Position numbers and translations under genes: made by a program
DNA from: Candidatus Latescibacterota bacterium
Lineage (GTDB): Bacteria; Latescibacterota; UBA2968; GCA-2709665
Assembly (NCBI GenBank): GCA_012271065.1
Contig: JAAXHE010000170.1
Coordinates: 5,258 to 12,146 of the forward strand
DNA length: 6,889 nucleotides
Reading direction: 5' to 3'
Notes under the pieces: generated by a model
The model's database searches: none
What the model saw: the letters and a program-made list of their open reading frames with translations, nothing else
What the model was told of the DNA's origin: nothing
Part shown: piece by piece, positions 6,529-6,889 of the stretch
Layout of the letters: each line of letters starts with the position of its first letter
Numbering within the stretch: the first letter of the stretch is position 1

Positions 6529-6572
6529 GTGCGCGCCAGAGATGCTCCCGCCCATCACCGACCGTGTTGCGC
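6529..6572. repeat. Imperfect direct repeat, upstream copy in the receptor leader
   Basis: Partner of 6456-6499, about 75 percent identical by eye. Where the downstream copy has CTGGAGGTCAC, this one has CTGGCGCGCAC, so the Shine-Dalgarno is lost. It looks like a decayed duplicate of the receptor's translation start region. Confidence 0.65.
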
Positions 6573-6621
6573 CTACCTCCACCCGTTTGATCCATATGTG
6601 AAGGAGTATCGCTATCATCGC

Positions 6622-6650
6622 AGTATAATTGACCGAAATTCGACTGATAA
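6622..6650 (-). promoter_or_regulatory. Sigma70-type promoter for the receptor gene
   Basis: On the minus strand TTATCA (6650-6645, four of six matches to TTGACA) and TATACT (6627-6622, five of six matches to TATAAT) are separated by exactly 17 bases in an AT-rich patch. The predicted start of transcription is near 6615. It could drive the receptor alone or the whole cluster if there is no terminator in the 3986-4140 gap; I saw none. Confidence 0.6.
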
Positions 6651-6731
6651 TATGTTATTTTATGACTAGTACGTTCTAAAAATTCGTTCAATCGAATCGA
6701 ATGCGTCCGAATACGGCTGGAACAGCGAAAT

Positions 6732-6758
6732 CCAGACGAAGGACTTCGTCAGGTCTGG
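6732..6758. repeat. Nested inverted repeats
   Basis: Two overlapping perfect dyads share bases: CCAGAC (6732-6737) with GTCTGG (6753-6758), and GACGAA (6735-6740) with TTCGTC (6745-6750). They share GAC at 6735-6737, so the two hairpins could not both form fully. No T run follows on either strand, so a terminator is not supported. It may be a protein-binding site or chance. Confidence 0.35.
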
Positions 6759-6858
6759 GGGGCCGTGGCAAAAGTCCTGAGGCATGGGCCGTACCGGCTG
6801 GCCGAAGACGGCCGATCAACCGGCGATGCATCCCGCCCGGCCGCGTTGCCAGTCGGTC

Positions 6859-6875
6859 GAATATTCCCGATATTC
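6859..6875. repeat. Perfect inverted repeat near the window edge
   Basis: Arms GAATAT (6859-6864) and ATATTC (6870-6875) are separated by TCCCG. The AT-rich arms stand out in a GC-rich surrounding. The size fits a small operator for a gene beyond the edge, but nothing else supports this. Confidence 0.3.
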
Positions 6876-6889
6876 TCCCTCCTCGCGCC

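Larger units (their letters stand above)
6454..6615 (-). other. 5' leader of the receptor mRNA
   Basis: If transcription starts near 6615, the receptor mRNA has a leader of about 160 nt. The long reading frame running through it is probably not translated, because its first ATG coincides with the predicted start of transcription and its product lacks any signal sequence before the real one. The leader contains two imperfect copies of a 44-bp repeat and can form a hairpin CGGTG-cgcaa-CACCG just ahead of the second copy. I do not recognise a known riboswitch class. It may be a control element or only a decayed duplication. Confidence 0.45.
6619..6889. other. Upstream region with no confident gene
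   Basis: About 270 bases lie between the receptor's transcription start and the window edge. The part nearest the promoter is AT-rich and the outer part GC-rich. Short open frames exist on both strands (for example minus 6785-6666, 39 codons, and plus 6701 to the edge) but none has a ribosome binding site or a recognisable product. What can be seen is a promoter, clustered ATTCG motifs and several inverted repeats. A divergent or upstream gene may begin outside the window. Confidence 0.5.

Noticed and set aside
6454..6615. A known riboswitch (cobalamin, glycine or guanidine type) in the receptor leader
   Set aside because: I could not match the conserved core sequences of these classes, and the two repeat copies differ too much to be a tandem glycine aptamer.
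6645..6660. A Fur-box-like GATAAT overlapping the -35 box of the receptor promoter
   Set aside because: Only one hexamer (6646-6651) matches the Fur consensus; the neighbouring hexamers do not. Iron control is not supported by the sequence.
6682..6697. A hairpin ATTCG-N6-CGAAT followed by TTTT on the minus strand
   Set aside because: The stem is short and AT-rich, too weak for a convincing terminator. It is more simply part of the ATTCG motif cluster.
6701..6889. Plus-strand partial gene starting at ATG 6701 and open to the window edge
   Set aside because: There is no ribosome binding site, the product is Arg and Pro rich low-information sequence, and competing frames are equally open.

Overview
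The window is GC-rich, with an AT-rich patch around 6600-6700. It carries five complete protein genes, all on the minus strand. Read in the direction of transcription they are: a TonB-dependent outer-membrane receptor (6453 to 4141), two tandem glutathione S-transferase-like proteins (3985 to 3212 and 3207 to 2398), a short-chain dehydrogenase/reductase (2385 to 1630) and an NAD(P)-dependent aldehyde dehydrogenase (1572 to 121). A TonB receptor with a Gram-negative signal peptide, GST paralogs and strong GGAGGT ribosome binding sites point to a proteobacterium, probably a gamma- or alphaproteobacterium of the type that degrades organic compounds. The sequence alone does not fix the genus. No rRNA, tRNA, transposase or CRISPR array is visible.

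Layout. 6619-6889 is upstream DNA with no confident gene but several small inverted repeats. A sigma70-type promoter (6650-6622) predicts a start of transcription near 6615. It is followed by a leader of about 160 nt that holds an imperfect 73-bp-period direct repeat and ends in a GGAGGT site and a GTG start for the receptor. A 155-nt gap (3986-4140) separates the receptor from the enzyme genes and contains a 22-bp inverted repeat that looks like an operator. The four enzyme genes are closely packed (gaps of 4, 12 and 57 nt) and read as one operon. The 3' end of the last gene overlaps a second imperfect direct repeat, of period 72 bp, that extends towards the left edge of the window.

How the genes may work together. 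The receptor would bring a substrate across the outer membrane. The SDR would oxidise an alcohol to a ketone or aldehyde (or the reverse), the GST-like enzymes would use glutathione to cleave, isomerise or conjugate an electrophilic or ether-linked intermediate, and the aldehyde dehydrogenase would make a carboxylate. The mix resembles the SDR plus GST beta-etherase logic of LigD/LigF-type lignin aryl-ether breakdown, and the first half of the GST at 2398-3207 resembles LigF as I remember it. The actual substrate cannot be read from the sequence.

The most noteworthy points are this possible glutathione-dependent catabolic cassette with its own receptor, the loss of the usual cofactor-binding lysine in the aldehyde dehydrogenase, the operator-like dyad before the enzyme operon, and the imperfect duplications at both ends of the cluster: one copies the receptor's ribosome-binding region, the other the last codons and stop of the dehydrogenase.
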